From Closterium sp. Naga37s-1 (lineage: Eukaryota > Streptophyta > Zygnematophyceae > Desmidiales > Closteriaceae): a DNA stretch of 64,000 nucleotides. The DNA is taken from NCBI GenBank assembly GCA_947471745.1, contig CANJKZ010000010.1, forward strand, positions 529,501 through 593,500, given 5' to 3'. A model generated the notes under the pieces. It had not been told where the DNA came from and ran no database searches. It saw nothing but the letters and a program-made list of their open reading frames with translations. Below, piece after piece: positions 1-28,888 of this stretch. The translations under genes were made by a program, and so were the position numbers. Position 1 is the stretch's first letter, and every line of letters starts with the position of its first letter.

Positions 1-2040
1 CTAAAAAATCCCCAAGTTCCAGGAACCTACCGCAGGGCAGCCACTCTTCTTGTACCCCAATGAGGTGAGTAAGTATCAGTTTAGGTTATAATAATAATAC
101 TACTACTAATAATAATAATAATATATATATATATATATGTTAATAGGGGCTGGTAATCTAAGGAGGTGATATTCAGGGCCAGCCCATGGCGATGAACAAT
201 GAGGGCCCACGTGCCAAGATGATGATGATGACGATGCACCAAGTATCTCATTCTGCTCCCCTCATCCTCCCTCCCTCCATCCTGCTGCTTCCCCCCACCA
301 GGACCCAGTGACAGCCATCGCTCCCCGCAAGCCCAACTGGGACCTGCGGCGGGACGTGGCGAAGCGATATACCAAGTAGTTTGGTGCACTCATCCTGCTG
401 CCCTCATTCTCCTCCTTCCCTCTGATGTTCCTCCCTCCCACCAGGACCCAGTCACGGCTATCGCTCCTCGCAAGCCCAACTGGGACCTGCGGTGATACGT
501 GGCAAGGCGATAAGCCAAGTAGTTTGCTGCACTCATGCTGCTCGTTCTTCTCCCTCCCTCCTTGGTGTTCCTCCCTCCCACCAGGACCCAGTCACGGCTA
601 TCGCTCCTCGCAAGCCCAACTGGGACCTGCGGCGGGACGTGGCAAGGCGACATACCGGTACCAAGTATTTTGGTGCACTCATGCTGCTGCGCTCATTCTC
701 CCTCCTTCCATCCTGCCGCACCCTAAACCCACCAGGACCCGGTAACTGCTATCGCTCCTCGCAAGCCCAACTGGGACCTGCGGCGGGACGTGGCAAAGCG
801 ACTATCGAAGCTGGATATACACACTCATCCCCCTGCCCTCATCCTCCCTCCCTCCATCCTGCTGCTTCCCCCCACCAGGACCCAGTGACAGCCATCGCTC
901 ACGGCAAGCCCAACTGGGACCTGCTGCGGGACGTGGTAAGGCGACATACCAAGTATTTTGGTGCACTCATGCTGCTGCCCTCATTCTCCCTCATTCTGCC
1001 GCACCCTCAACCCACCAGGACCCAGTGACAGCCATCGCTCCTCGCAAGCCCATCTGGGGCTTGGGGTGGGACGTGGCAAAGCGACATACCAAGTAGTTTG
1101 GTGCACTCATGCTGCTGCCCTCATTCTCCCTCCTTCCCTCTGATGTTGCTACCTCCCACCAGGACCCAGTCCTGCGGCGGGACGTGGCAAGGCGACATAC
1201 CAAGTATTTTGGTGCACTCATGCTGCTGCCCTCATTCTCCCTCCTTCCATTCTGCCACACCCTAAACCCACCAGGACCTGGTAACAGCAATCGCTCCTTG
1301 CAAGCCCAACTGGGGCTTGGGGTGGGACGTGGCGAAGCAATATACCAAGTATTTTGGTGCACTCATCCTGCTGCCCGCATTCTCCCTCCCTCCATCCTGA
1401 TGCTGCTTCCCCCCACCAGGACCCAGCGACAGCCATCGCTCACCGCAAGCCCAACTGGGACCTGCAGCGGGACGTGGCAAGGCGACATACCAAGTATTCT
1501 GGTGCACTCATGCTGCTGCCCTCATTCTCCCTCCTTCCATTCTGCCGCACCCTAAACCCACCAGGACCCGGTAACTGCTATCGCTCCTCGCAAGCCCAAC
1601 CGGGACCTCCGGAGGGACGTGGCGAAGCGATTAGCCAAGCTGGAGAGACGCACACAGCGATCAATGGTCGAACTCATGAGTACGTGCTCCTCTGTTGGAT
1701 CTTGTTGGGTTTCGTGTAATATTTTTTTGTTGCTGTATATGTTGGGGTTTTTCTACTTGTTTCTCTGCTCCCTGCTGCTTGTACTTCCTGTGTTCTCTTC
1801 TCCTACGTGTGTGTCTGCTCTGCATCTGCCCTGGTTTCTGCTTTTGTTACTGCCCTTTTTTTTCCTTGTCCTTTTTCCTTCGCTTTTCTCTGTTGGCTCC
1901 GCACTAATGCCGTGCTTTCACATACAGTGAATAGCATTGGGGTGACTAGTGCAGTGAGTTGAGTTTACCCAACAATGTTTTTTTCCCTGCACTTTCTGAC
2001 TGCATTTACAACAGGGGAAGAAGAGGAGAGGAGGCAGTAG
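1..2040 (+). CDS. CCDC12: CCDC12/cwf18-type pre-mRNA splicing factor, 3' part
   Basis: The 5' end lies left of the window. Exons I can chain are ..1-64 (ends in a phase-0 donor, GAG|GTGAGT), 1565-1679 and 2015-2040 (stop TAG at 2038). They read ..PNE + DPVTAIAPRKPN-R-DLRRDVAKRLAKLERR + TQRSMVELM + REEEERRQ-stop. The APRKPNWDLRRD block followed by the basic KLERRTQ helix is the signature of the cwf18/CCDC12 family, a small spliceosome-associated protein. The short acidic/basic tail also fits the family. The conserved Trp of NWD is Arg here (CGG for TGG), although the upstream decayed copies keep Trp. Family identity is firm. The exon 1-64 assignment is weaker because it is short and cut by the window edge. 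Confidence 0.88.
302..1564 (+). repeat. Nine acceptor-side decoy copies of a CCDC12 exon
   Basis: Broken copies of the exon at 1565 start after a CCAG acceptor at about 302, 445, 585, 736, 879, 1019, 1163, 1275 and 1420, spaced 110-155 bp. Each begins with codons for DPVTAIAxRKPNWDLRRDVA, or a truncated form (the copy at 1163 has an internal deletion). They end near VAKR, where the sequence changes to a shared intronic tail and a stop. None has a donor. They lie only upstream of the intact exon. Confidence 0.9.
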
Positions 2041-2332
2041 CAAGAAGGGAATTGGATAATACAGCATATAGTGTATTGTAAAACCCTAGTTATTTTTTCT
2101 TTCAATATTGGCTCATTATAGCCCTTAGCAGGTAAGCCCTGAATTTGCTACACTGCCATGCATTGCACTGAGCAACTCAGTACATGCCACACTGTGCCCA
2201 TTCTCCCTATTTCCTCTATTCCAATCTTATGCCCCCTCCACTCCACTGTTGATTTGCATCAGAGGCTGTTGAGCCAATGTATTCCAGCAAAGGCTCTAGC
2301 TTGGCACTAGCTAGGCACTAGCTAGCTGCACG

Positions 2333-5257
2333 TTACAACACGCCACGATGCCTATTCCCATTCTCTTTCCAGTCACTCAGCGCTGCTTGAATCGCCTCAA
2401 GTTGCTGCTGCCACTTGGTTCCCTCGCCCTCCTTTTTTTCCGGCGCTTGGGTAAATGCTGCTGGAGCTATGCTAGCACCACCAGCACTAGCAGCAGGACC
2501 ACCACCACCAGCAGCGATACTAGCAGCGTTGCCAATGGTTTGGGTGGAAGGGAAGAATCGACCCGGCGGTGCACCTAGGCTGTTGTGGTTCTTGTGGTGT
2601 GAGTCGGGCGGAGTGGAGTCGAGCAGGTCAATTCCAGCAATAGCATGCGTGTAGCGGGAGAACCCGGACAATATCCCCGTGCGAGGAGCAAACCTTCCAC
2701 TGCCACCTGCTGCTTCCGCTGCATCTACTGCTGCGCCGTCTGCTGTCACTGCATCTTCTGCTATTGCTGTGCGAGCTCCTCCCACTGCTTTTGCTCCTGC
2801 TGCTACTGCTGCTGCAGCTGCTGTCACTGCTGCAGCTGCTGGTTTGCTCTGGACTTTTCGCGATGCTGTTTCAGCATCATCACCAGCAGCACCAGAAGCA
2901 GCAGCACCAGCAGCAGCGGCCTTGTCAGGCAAAGGCTGTTTTCGTCTGCGCAGATGACAGGTCATGTGGCCGCCCAGAGCCTGTGACGTGGCAAAATTGA
3001 GGCCACAGAACGAGCAGGCGTACCCCTCCGGCCGCACGTGGCGCGTCCCGATGGGCGGCAGGCTCATGATTGCCCTGCGGCGAATCTCAATCAAATCCGC
3101 ATCCAGCGTATCAAGCCCATCAAATGTGGAGTTGAAAGAGTCGAACGAGTGGCGAAACTGAGGGTTGTTCCGAGCGGCCCTCTTATCAAAATCACCCGCC
3201 GGTTGGGATGCAGATTGCGGAAACCACCGCTTATCTGCGCTTGCAGTTGGACTTTCCATGCTTCTCCCCTCCAGCTGCTGCTGCTCCTCTGGATTCCTCC
3301 ACTCACTGCCACTTGCCGTCTGCCGTATCCCCATTATTGAGTCGCCTCGTTTAGCTCCAGAAGTAACTCCCCAGCTCCTCATTTCCCCACCTCGTGGACT
3401 ATGCAGTTCTTCTGGAGCCTGAGTGGAGCCGGAGGGTGTCCTTGTAAGTGCCATTTTTTGGAGAAGGGTATTTCGGAGATTACTCCTGTCGCTCAGCCGA
3501 CTCCCGTCACTCCTGTTTGTAGCAAATGTCATTTCTGAATGCGTTTGCCCGTGGCTGGCAAATTGATAACCGCCATTGCTCAAACTGTGACTGTAGTCGA
3601 TGGTGTGACACAAATGAGGGCGTTTGTTTCCAAAAAGGGGTTCTGAAAATTGCCGTCCCACATTTGCGATAGCCGCTCCACCAAAATTGTGCTTGCCAAG
3701 AACACTCCGTGGTTCCAAAAACGAATGCGACCCAGTAGCGCGGATTCCATGGTTCTCAGGAGGAGCGGAATGAAAAGTAGTTGAGCGCCGAGGAGTAGCG
3801 AACTGGTAACCGAGGGTTTCGCTGAAGTCAGCCGCGTTACAGTCACCGTGTTGCCACCCAGTTCCCAGATTTCCAACACCAGATCTTCCCGCCAAATCTC
3901 CACTCGGTTTGCTCACTTCGTAGCAATTATCTCTGCTACCCATTGTGGCACAGCTCCCCATCCCCCAGCTGTTCATCAGCAATTTCGGCGACTTGATTAT
4001 TCCAGCAGAATCCGCCAGTCGCCTGTCGTGATCCGCCGAACCTTCCGCCGCAAAGGAGTTAGGTTTTCCGAACTGAGCTGTCGCTCGAGAATCGGATTTC
4101 CACGACATGGATGCGATTTCCTGGCGGCGCCCGATCGAAACGTCTGCGTTTCGAACATCACAGCTTCCGCCACTCAATCCGCCGCCGCGGCCGCTTACCC
4201 CGCTGTTCCCCGCCCACACTCCGCCATTCTCGAAAATCGCGAAGTCCTTCCAGCTTCGTTTCTTTTGCGACAGCGAAAGTCGCCGTTCCTCCACAGCCGT
4301 CGCGGCAGCTACAGCAGGCGAATCTGACGGCGATGTAGCCAAAACGACGCCACGCGGCTCGTTGAAACTGCCCGCAAAAGCCGCCTCCACCGCCAATGGG
4401 GACTCTGTCAATTCGCCAGGACGTCGCAGTCCCAGGTAAGCGGCAGCGTCAGCAGTAGAGGTAGCGGCGGCCGCATCCGCGCTAGGAGCGAACTCGTCCT
4501 CCTGCTGTGTCGGGGGTTCGTTCAGATCAAACCCCGACGCGATGCCGGTGTCGGTTCCGGCAGCCGGCGGAGTCACTACGCGCGCGCATTCCACTGACGC
4601 GCCAGAGCCGCTCGGCGAAGCAATTTCCGCGCAGTTCTTCGCAGCACCACCGGGCCCGTTCTTTGAATCCGTTTTTTCCGCGTAATCCCTCCAATCTCTT
4701 TCGAAATTCAGCTCGGCCTGAACAGCAAGCGGAGCCGGCTGCGCGGCGGCCCTCCGCCGCTCCTGCTCCACGAAACTCGTTTCTGCCCTACTCGGATTTC
4801 CGCCAGCGCCGACGCTTTTTTGTGGAAAGTTTTCGCCCATAAAGACCTCCATCATGGCTCTGCTTGTTCCGCCTGCGCCAGCTGCGCCGCTTGTTCCGCA
4901 TGCTTCGCTTTCTCCGCCTGCTTCGGGTCCGACTTGAAGCTGTGTCAGACTTTCATAGCGGAGCTGCGCGAAGTTACGCCGCATGGCTTCGTTCAGCGGA
5001 AGCGTTACTACGGGGGAAGGTCGAGTGAAACAGTCCTCTGAAGTGAGGAGTTCAAGAGTCTTAGTCGTGTGTGTGAGAGTGAACTCCCCGCTTTCGAGGC
5101 GTAATCCATCGCCGCGGCCGTCTTCCGTCTGTGGTTTCATGTTCTCGCGACGCCAGCCGTTCCATCCTGACGTCTGCTCGTTCCCGAAGGCGTCGAACGG
5201 CGTGTTACGAAACGCCTCTATTTCGACACTCTCTCTCGCCTGCCATTGCGCAGTCAT
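2333..5257 (-). CDS. Plant C2H2 zinc-finger protein with QALGGH finger and DLNEPP (EAR) motif
   Basis: Single uninterrupted frame of 974 residues. The first ATG is at 5257; a slightly longer frame begins with GTG and is not preferred. One zinc finger lies near residues 746-770: Cys-X2-Cys, then the plant-specific QALGGH in the DNA-contacting helix, then the second zinc His. A DLNEPP motif near residue 244 matches the EAR repression motif that recruits TOPLESS-type corepressors. The rest is low-complexity Ser/Gly/Ala sequence with Ala-rich runs after the finger. QALGGH repressors are usually 150-350 residues, so this one is unusually long. It is likely a nuclear transcriptional repressor; targets are unknown. 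It converges on CCDC12, with 292 bp between stops. It is the one intronless host gene here, and it has no exon-decoy copies around it. Confidence 0.88.
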   Translation of the reverse strand: MTAQWQARESVEIEAFRNTPFDAFGNEQTSGWNGWRRENMKPQTEDGRGDGLRLESGEFTLTHTTKTLELLTSEDCFTRPSPVVTLPLNEAMRRNFAQLRYESLTQLQVGPEAGGESEACGTSGAAGAGGTSRAMMEVFMGENFPQKSVGAGGNPSRAETSFVEQERRRAAAQPAPLAVQAELNFERDWRDYAEKTDSKNGPGGAAKNCAEIASPSGSGASVECARVVTPPAAGTDTGIASGFDLNEPPTQQEDEFAPSADAAAATSTADAAAYLGLRRPGELTESPLAVEAAFAGSFNEPRGVVLATSPSDSPAVAAATAVEERRLSLSQKKRSWKDFAIFENGGVWAGNSGVSGRGGGLSGGSCDVRNADVSIGRRQEIASMSWKSDSRATAQFGKPNSFAAEGSADHDRRLADSAGIIKSPKLLMNSWGMGSCATMGSRDNCYEVSKPSGDLAGRSGVGNLGTGWQHGDCNAADFSETLGYQFATPRRSTTFHSAPPENHGIRATGSHSFLEPRSVLGKHNFGGAAIANVGRQFSEPLFGNKRPHLCHTIDYSHSLSNGGYQFASHGQTHSEMTFATNRSDGSRLSDRSNLRNTLLQKMALTRTPSGSTQAPEELHSPRGGEMRSWGVTSGAKRGDSIMGIRQTASGSEWRNPEEQQQLEGRSMESPTASADKRWFPQSASQPAGDFDKRAARNNPQFRHSFDSFNSTFDGLDTLDADLIEIRRRAIMSLPPIGTRHVRPEGYACSFCGLNFATSQALGGHMTCHLRRRKQPLPDKAAAAGAAASGAAGDDAETASRKVQSKPAAAAVTAAAAAVAAGAKAVGGARTAIAEDAVTADGAAVDAAEAAGGSGRFAPRTGILSGFSRYTHAIAGIDLLDSTPPDSHHKNHNSLGAPPGRFFPSTQTIGNAASIAAGGGGPAASAGGASIAPAAFTQAPEKKEGEGTKWQQQLEAIQAALSDWKENGNRHRGVL

Positions 5258-7263
5258 TTTCAAACTCACTTTCGTCGTCAGTTGTGGTAGTGTGCTTACA
5301 AATGTTCTGCAGAGCTTGCAAATGCAGCGATTATGAAGGCTCTAGGAGACCAATACGACTGGATAAGGTGTTGCAGGTTGTACAGAATTGAGTGTAAATT
5401 GTACGTAGGAATGGAACTTCAGTTGCTGCTCTTTTACACGTCCCATCCCATCTCTCATGAAAGCGATGTGTGGCAGAGATGGGATGAGCTGGGGGAACCC
5501 CTACATTCTACTGTACCGACAAAAGTTCATCGGTTACTGTAACAGGAAGTGAAAGGGGCACTCGTCAGCAAAATACACAATGGAAAACATTGTCTGCAAA
5601 ACTCTTTATGGAAAATAGTCACCTTGTGAACCTTGTATATATTGTCATTAAGTTGCCCATCCATATTTACACAATCACACAGCATTTTGAGTGGCAAACC
5701 GTGGTTCCATCTGGTTCAGGGTGACCTCGTGTCGCTGTGTCCTTTGTCGTGTAGTCATCACCAACTGCACTCTGCAGCAACAAAGTGGGGAGCTAGCTGG
5801 GCGGTGCCCCCGTATTCCTCCCTACACCACAAGAATCACCACCTGGCCTGGCACGCTTGCAGATGGAGACATGAGCGTGACTTGGCCCGTTACAGTACAG
5901 TATCCAGATGTGGGATGCCAGCAGTGACCTGCTGCGCTGGAGTGGAGTCATCATGGTGGAACAGCTGGAGAATGTTTTGTTCAGCTAAAATCAATGCCCT
6001 CGTCAGTTACTGTACAATATACAGTAAACGTATGTCCTGTATTTTAACAGAAACATTATTTCCCAACCACGGATTTCCCCCCCCCTGCGCACACCACGAC
6101 AGCCCTTCATTGCACTTGCATGAAATGCCAACTAGTCGCGTCTAGGGTACAGGACCTGTGTCTTTCTGGACAATGATTCACCCTTTCTACGTGTAGATAA
6201 GTTGTGTTTACGGACCTTATGCCCCATGATTTTTCAGGTGACATGGAATGGGAAAATGTGTACAGAGGATGGATCCATGATTCTCAACTGAATTGTGATT
6301 GCGTTCCAGTTGCTCAGCTGTCGTCCAGTCAGCATTTCGCAAATTTCCAGCGAGTTCACTGACCTGGCAAGCAAGTAATTGCACGCGTCTCATACACCAG
6401 CAACTTGACTCTGTTCACTTGACAATTGGTACATGTTTGGGCCAAGTCTCCCAGCACTTGACCCAAACCGGACTGACCTCATTGACGACTTCCCAGCCAG
6501 CCCACACTTCAGCAGAAGGTCAGCAAGACTACCCAACACTTCAGCGAGAGGAGGAATGCTTCAGCTAACGTAGACAAGGTCTCATGTTTGATTGGGAGCA
6601 GGGTACAAAACTCTTGTACAAGCAAATAATCGGAGGGGGTTGGAGTCAGGGTGACGGACGGTGTTGCTCCGATAAGCGGGTCAAACTAAAAAACAAATCC
6701 TTATACCCTAGTCGCACCCCCGAGAGGCGAGATCGTGACGTCATCCTTATCGCATCAAATCATTCACCTTGTCCAGCTCGTCCGCGTGCGATACGAATTA
6801 ATGTGGTGGAGGAGACTGCCAAGAAGAATTCCCTCAAAATCCGGGATTCCCGTCCACATAAGCCACACAAATCGTTTGTCCAGGTTCATAAGCGGTGCGG
6901 GAGCAACCAACAGCGTGCGAGTCAAACCTCGGATATTCAGTGCTGCTTCACTTGTTATCCCAAACAAATACGGTGTTACACTAGCTGTCTTATCGTATGA
7001 ATTACGGATAACAACAAAACCGCATTAGCATTTATGTAGACGTGCAGTCAGAAAATGAGTGAACGACACGAGGAGCACCCCCCCGTAACAAGCAAAGCAT
7101 TTTGTGTGTAAAGCACCAAAGATGTCACTTCCAGGAAGGTATACCACATAAGCGGAACACCTAAAACAATACGGCATGAGGCAGCTGCTAACTCAATTGG
7201 ATGAAATGTGATCAAACAAGAACTATCTTGCTTTCACTTGCCGGCCAAATAAAATTGGCGGTA
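5258..7263. other. Intergenic, no gene recognised
   Basis: Divergent on the left side (5' flank of the C2H2 gene) and 3' flank of FTSHI1 on the right. Only short open frames without recognisable motifs occur. A hairpin with a perfect 12-bp stem (CATCCCATCTCT at 5444-5455 with its complement at 5476-5487, 20-nt loop) lies about 190 bp upstream of the C2H2 start. I see no tandem exon copies here. Confidence 0.6.
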
Positions 7264-24793
<17,530 letters not shown>

Positions 24794-27700
24794 AGACTGG
24801 AAAAGGGCAAGGGTAAGGTAGGTGGGAGAAAAGCGGGAGAGTTAGGGACGAGGAGTAAATAAAAGACAAGTTGGGAATGAATCGACGAGAGTGCAGTGAC
24901 ATGGACATACGAACATAATGACTTGCTCATTCCGACTTGCCCATCCCCCTTCCTCTCTATGATTGGCACGACGTAGTGACAGGCATAAAGTGGAAAGCAG
25001 TCGACATCTAGCGGATACGAGCGGAATAGATTACAAAATAACACTCTTAAAACATAATCCCTCTTAGAACAACGCTTCTGATGCTGAAACTTGAGTCGGT
25101 TCAAATGACGTCAGGACACACCTGGTGCATGGCGAGTGGCTGCCGGCTTGTACGCTGCTGAGTTTGAACGTGTACACGAGCACAGGGAACGCGTCCAGGG
25201 ACGACGCATCCTGTACCGGGTACACGAACGAACAGAAGAACAGGATTTTTTTTTGTGAACGCCAGTACCGCATCGTGCGCACATGATCGCAACACGGCGC
25301 ACTCGCACTTAGAGACTCAGGCATGCTTGACTGACAAGAAAAGTGTCTGACGGTCCTGATAAAACGACGAATCCTAAACGGCCTGATCGTGCTTGAAATA
25401 TGATAGTCGAAGCCACGAATTCCGTACATAGAATATTTAAGGAATTTGACCTTACAGATTCACACACACTGGGTGAGGCGATCGGCTAAGGGGGTGGGCA
25501 TACCGCACGGAGGCCGGGGAAGGGATGATAGCGAACCCTGCATGGTGATTTCTGCGGTATCAGGTAACGCGAAGTTTCCGCAACGAGGGTTCGAAACACC
25601 AGGAAACCCTAGCTGGTCATTCAGCACCAATGTCAACTATGAAGACTGGTTCCGAAACGAACTGCGCAAAATCGACGTTTAGGTAAGTGTCTCTAAAAGG
25701 TGACCGCGAGCTCTTAGAGCGGAAACTATCACTGGGGACTAAAAGGCTCGGACAACCAGATTGGGATCAGGGAACCATAGCATCGACGGATTGGTGGATC
25801 AGTTGGTGCATCCAACGGTCGAGATCAGACCAGCATTCGCAACCGCGGATACTGCGCGGAGCAGCTTGGCCACACGAGCTTTCAAAGGTACTAACGAGCA
25901 CGATGCGAGCTCCTAAAGAACATATGTCTGATCAGGTCGATGGGTGCACGCATACAGCAGTCTGAGCCCCCTCTGCTGACGAAAATCAGACTAACCCGTC
26001 AAGGACACACGTCCCTTCCCTGAAACGACATCGTATGCACGCTCGACAACGAGGTAACGGGAACGGTGTCAGGAAGAGGATAAGGACGCCGTAGCAGGAC
26101 TAGCAAGCTGGGCGAAAGGAGGTGCTAAGATAGCGGAGCTATTGTTTTGAAGTTCCCAGGGAATCTCGGCTGGTGTGACTGTAGCGAGACCTGCTTCCTA
26201 CAAGAACAGTCAACACGGCACATTTCGAAAGTGATCTGCCACATCCGCCACCCCCGTTCCACCCCCAAACTCCGTCCACACCTCGAAGTTGTCATGGAAT
26301 CCCGATCGTCCGTTGGAGTTATCATCGCGATTAGAGCAGTCAGCCACACACAATCCCAACCGACCACTGTCCTCACCCCCTCTTGTGGCCGCCACGTCAT
26401 GCTGGCGAACCCAGTGATCAGGCGGAAGCCTCTATTGGCTGATTTCCGTTCTGGCTGGGGCCGAATTTCCGCCTTGTCATTCCGTTGAAAGACTCGATAT
26501 GCTAAAAAAGTAGTCTGTTGGAAATACACGCGATGATTAACCCCAAGCTAAGCAGATCCAATACAAAATTGTATGAAAGACATACGGATGTACCCTCGAC
26601 GACGAAAAGGCATTTACCGAATACGAAGCACCCTGTAAAGCAGACAGAGCACTTGACCATGCGGACCCGGTTCGGTTCGAACCAGTGGTCGTGAAGTGGT
26701 GGGGAGGGGAATGCGGCAAGTGATCTCTCCGGTTCGGGTGGTACTGTACTATAATTGGCCCTGGTGGAAGGTATGGCTGGGTGGTGGTTGGTGGGGATGA
26801 ATGCGCAGAGGCAAGGGATCTTTGGTTCGGGATTCGGGAGGCGAAGGTGTGGTGAGGCTGTGTGAATCATGAGTGACGTATGTTCTAAACCCTCTCTAAC
26901 CGTTCTGTAGTGAAAACAAATCGCTCTGAATTTGAGCAAGACTAGCAAAACCCAAATGATGAACACAGAGCGAGTAGGTTAGGTTTGGTGAACATACCGG
27001 GCTTGGCTATTGGTGGAAAACTCTCTGGTTCGTGTTCGTTCGGGCTCCTTTCTCACCTCGGATCATCAGTTCCGAGCGTACACTTTTGGGACTCAGAAGT
27101 TCGAACCTCATATTTTTTCCTGAACCCTCCCCCGAAGCTGGGAATCTCGAGCCTTCACTTCGGTTCTCCTGAGACCGGAATGTGCCAAAGGGATGGGGAT
27201 GCCATACAACCAGTCGTCGTAACCCCAACCCGCAAAAGACCTATTGGGAAAACATTTCATGCATTTGAAGGGTTTGTATCCGGGCGAACGGTCGTGATAT
27301 TTATGCCATTGAGAACTCGCAAAATTTTTAACACACAAGGTTCCAGAAGGAGAACAGTTAAATGCAGTCAGACTCGTTCTCACACCTCTTAGCTAAAATA
27401 CAGCAGTGAAAGGAGCGTCATACACAGCGATTTGTGAGGTGTGCTCAGCACAAGCACACACCATGGTGCACCCTAAACCCAGCTTTAGGAGTGAACTACG
27501 TACGTATCAGGAGTGCGAGGCACTTCCTATCATCTCCCCCCTTCCCCTCCCTTTCTGTCCCAACCCAACTATTCCCGTTCGTTCTGCCACTTCACTTCCG
27601 CCATCACCGCCTTTCCTCCGTTCGAGTTCTCAAGTCAGCAGCACCCTAATTAGTACTGTAGCAGTGCCGTTTTGTCGCTTACGCTAAATTCACATGGTTG

Positions 27701-28888
27701 GCGAGGCGACTTGTTAGATGCCGCTCATTCACATCCCACACCGTACAGCTGGAGTCCACTGTTCTGGAAACCCAGAAGTCTTCCTAACACTGTCCTTTCA
27801 CCACGTCACTCCATTCCAGCTGGCGGCAGCAGCCTTCTCGCTTCGTTGCGTACTGATAACGTTAGAATCGCACTGTGGTTACTTGTGGGTGAAACGACAG
27901 GAACGAGTCATGCCAAAGGAACGACTGTGGGGAGGAAGAGGAGGGGTTTTCTTCGCGAAACATGGTGCCGCTAAGTGGGAGAACTGTTACGAGCTCTGCC
28001 CATCTCAACGTGCGGTCCCAGTCCCTCTTTTCCACTCTGCAGTGTGGAACTCCGATGGGAGAGTTCGAAGGGGATGCGAGTTTGCAAGTCTAAGGGGAGT
28101 TTAAACTGACCGTCGACAAACGTCGAGGGGATGTTGTTCGTTGATCAGAATCAAAGGTGTGGAGGGAACGGAAGAAACGGGCGGATGAGATCTTCCTCGC
28201 TAGAAACCCAGTGGATGGAGTGGGCCGAATGCAAGTCCACCTCATTCTCGAAGCTGCATCACATTTTACGGTTGGAACGGAACGTTAACGTTAACGACGT
28301 AGTGCAGTTCTGCTCGCTTCCGTCCAATTCCACGTACATGCTACAGTGGTTAGTAAGGGGAGGCAAGTCGGCCACCCTCCTGTCAGATGGACGGCGGACG
28401 TCAAAACGGGCCGTTTGCGAGATCATCGCACAACTGCTTGCAGCTGCGGACACGTATTCCCGCCCACCCACACCAGAGCCGCCGCCATGGCTCGGCGGCA
28501 CAGCGTCCCCCCGACAGGCTGGCGTGTTGTCTGTTCTCGAATTCGGAAATCAGGCACGCTAGAAGAATAACGCGTCTTTTCTAAATGAACAGTGGGAGGA
28601 AACCACTGTGGGCCGAGTGTACAGTGCTGCAGTCATGCTGCTCTGGTCTGGAGTCTGCACCGTCGCAGCACTTCTATTCCTTCCGCTTCCGCCATGATCC
28701 GACGTGATGAGGAGGTAGTAGCAGCTACGATTACGTTGCGAGTCTTGCGATTAGCAGCCACCAATGATTTCCCTCAGCGACTCTCGTTTCTGATCACTGT
28801 TCCGCGCTGCCGCTGTAGAGCCGGGCCCAGTAAAGCGCAGAGATCTCTGGCTGAATCTGCCCCCCTCGCCCGTGTTTCCCGCTAAATA
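24794..28888. other. Intergenic, single-copy, no gene recognised
   Basis: Lies between the divergent FTSHI1 and MYB-A starts and should hold both promoters. Short open frames on both strands show no recognisable motif. No tandem exon copies or satellites are visible, in contrast to the flanking genes. The last ~40 bp before the MYB-A ATG are conserved upstream of MYB-B (shared GAATCYGCCCCCCTCGCCC). Confidence 0.6.

Noticed and set aside
26125..26529. 134-residue minus-strand open frame in the FTSHI1-MYB-A gap
   Set aside because: No recognisable motif, ordinary length for chance; not supportable as a gene.
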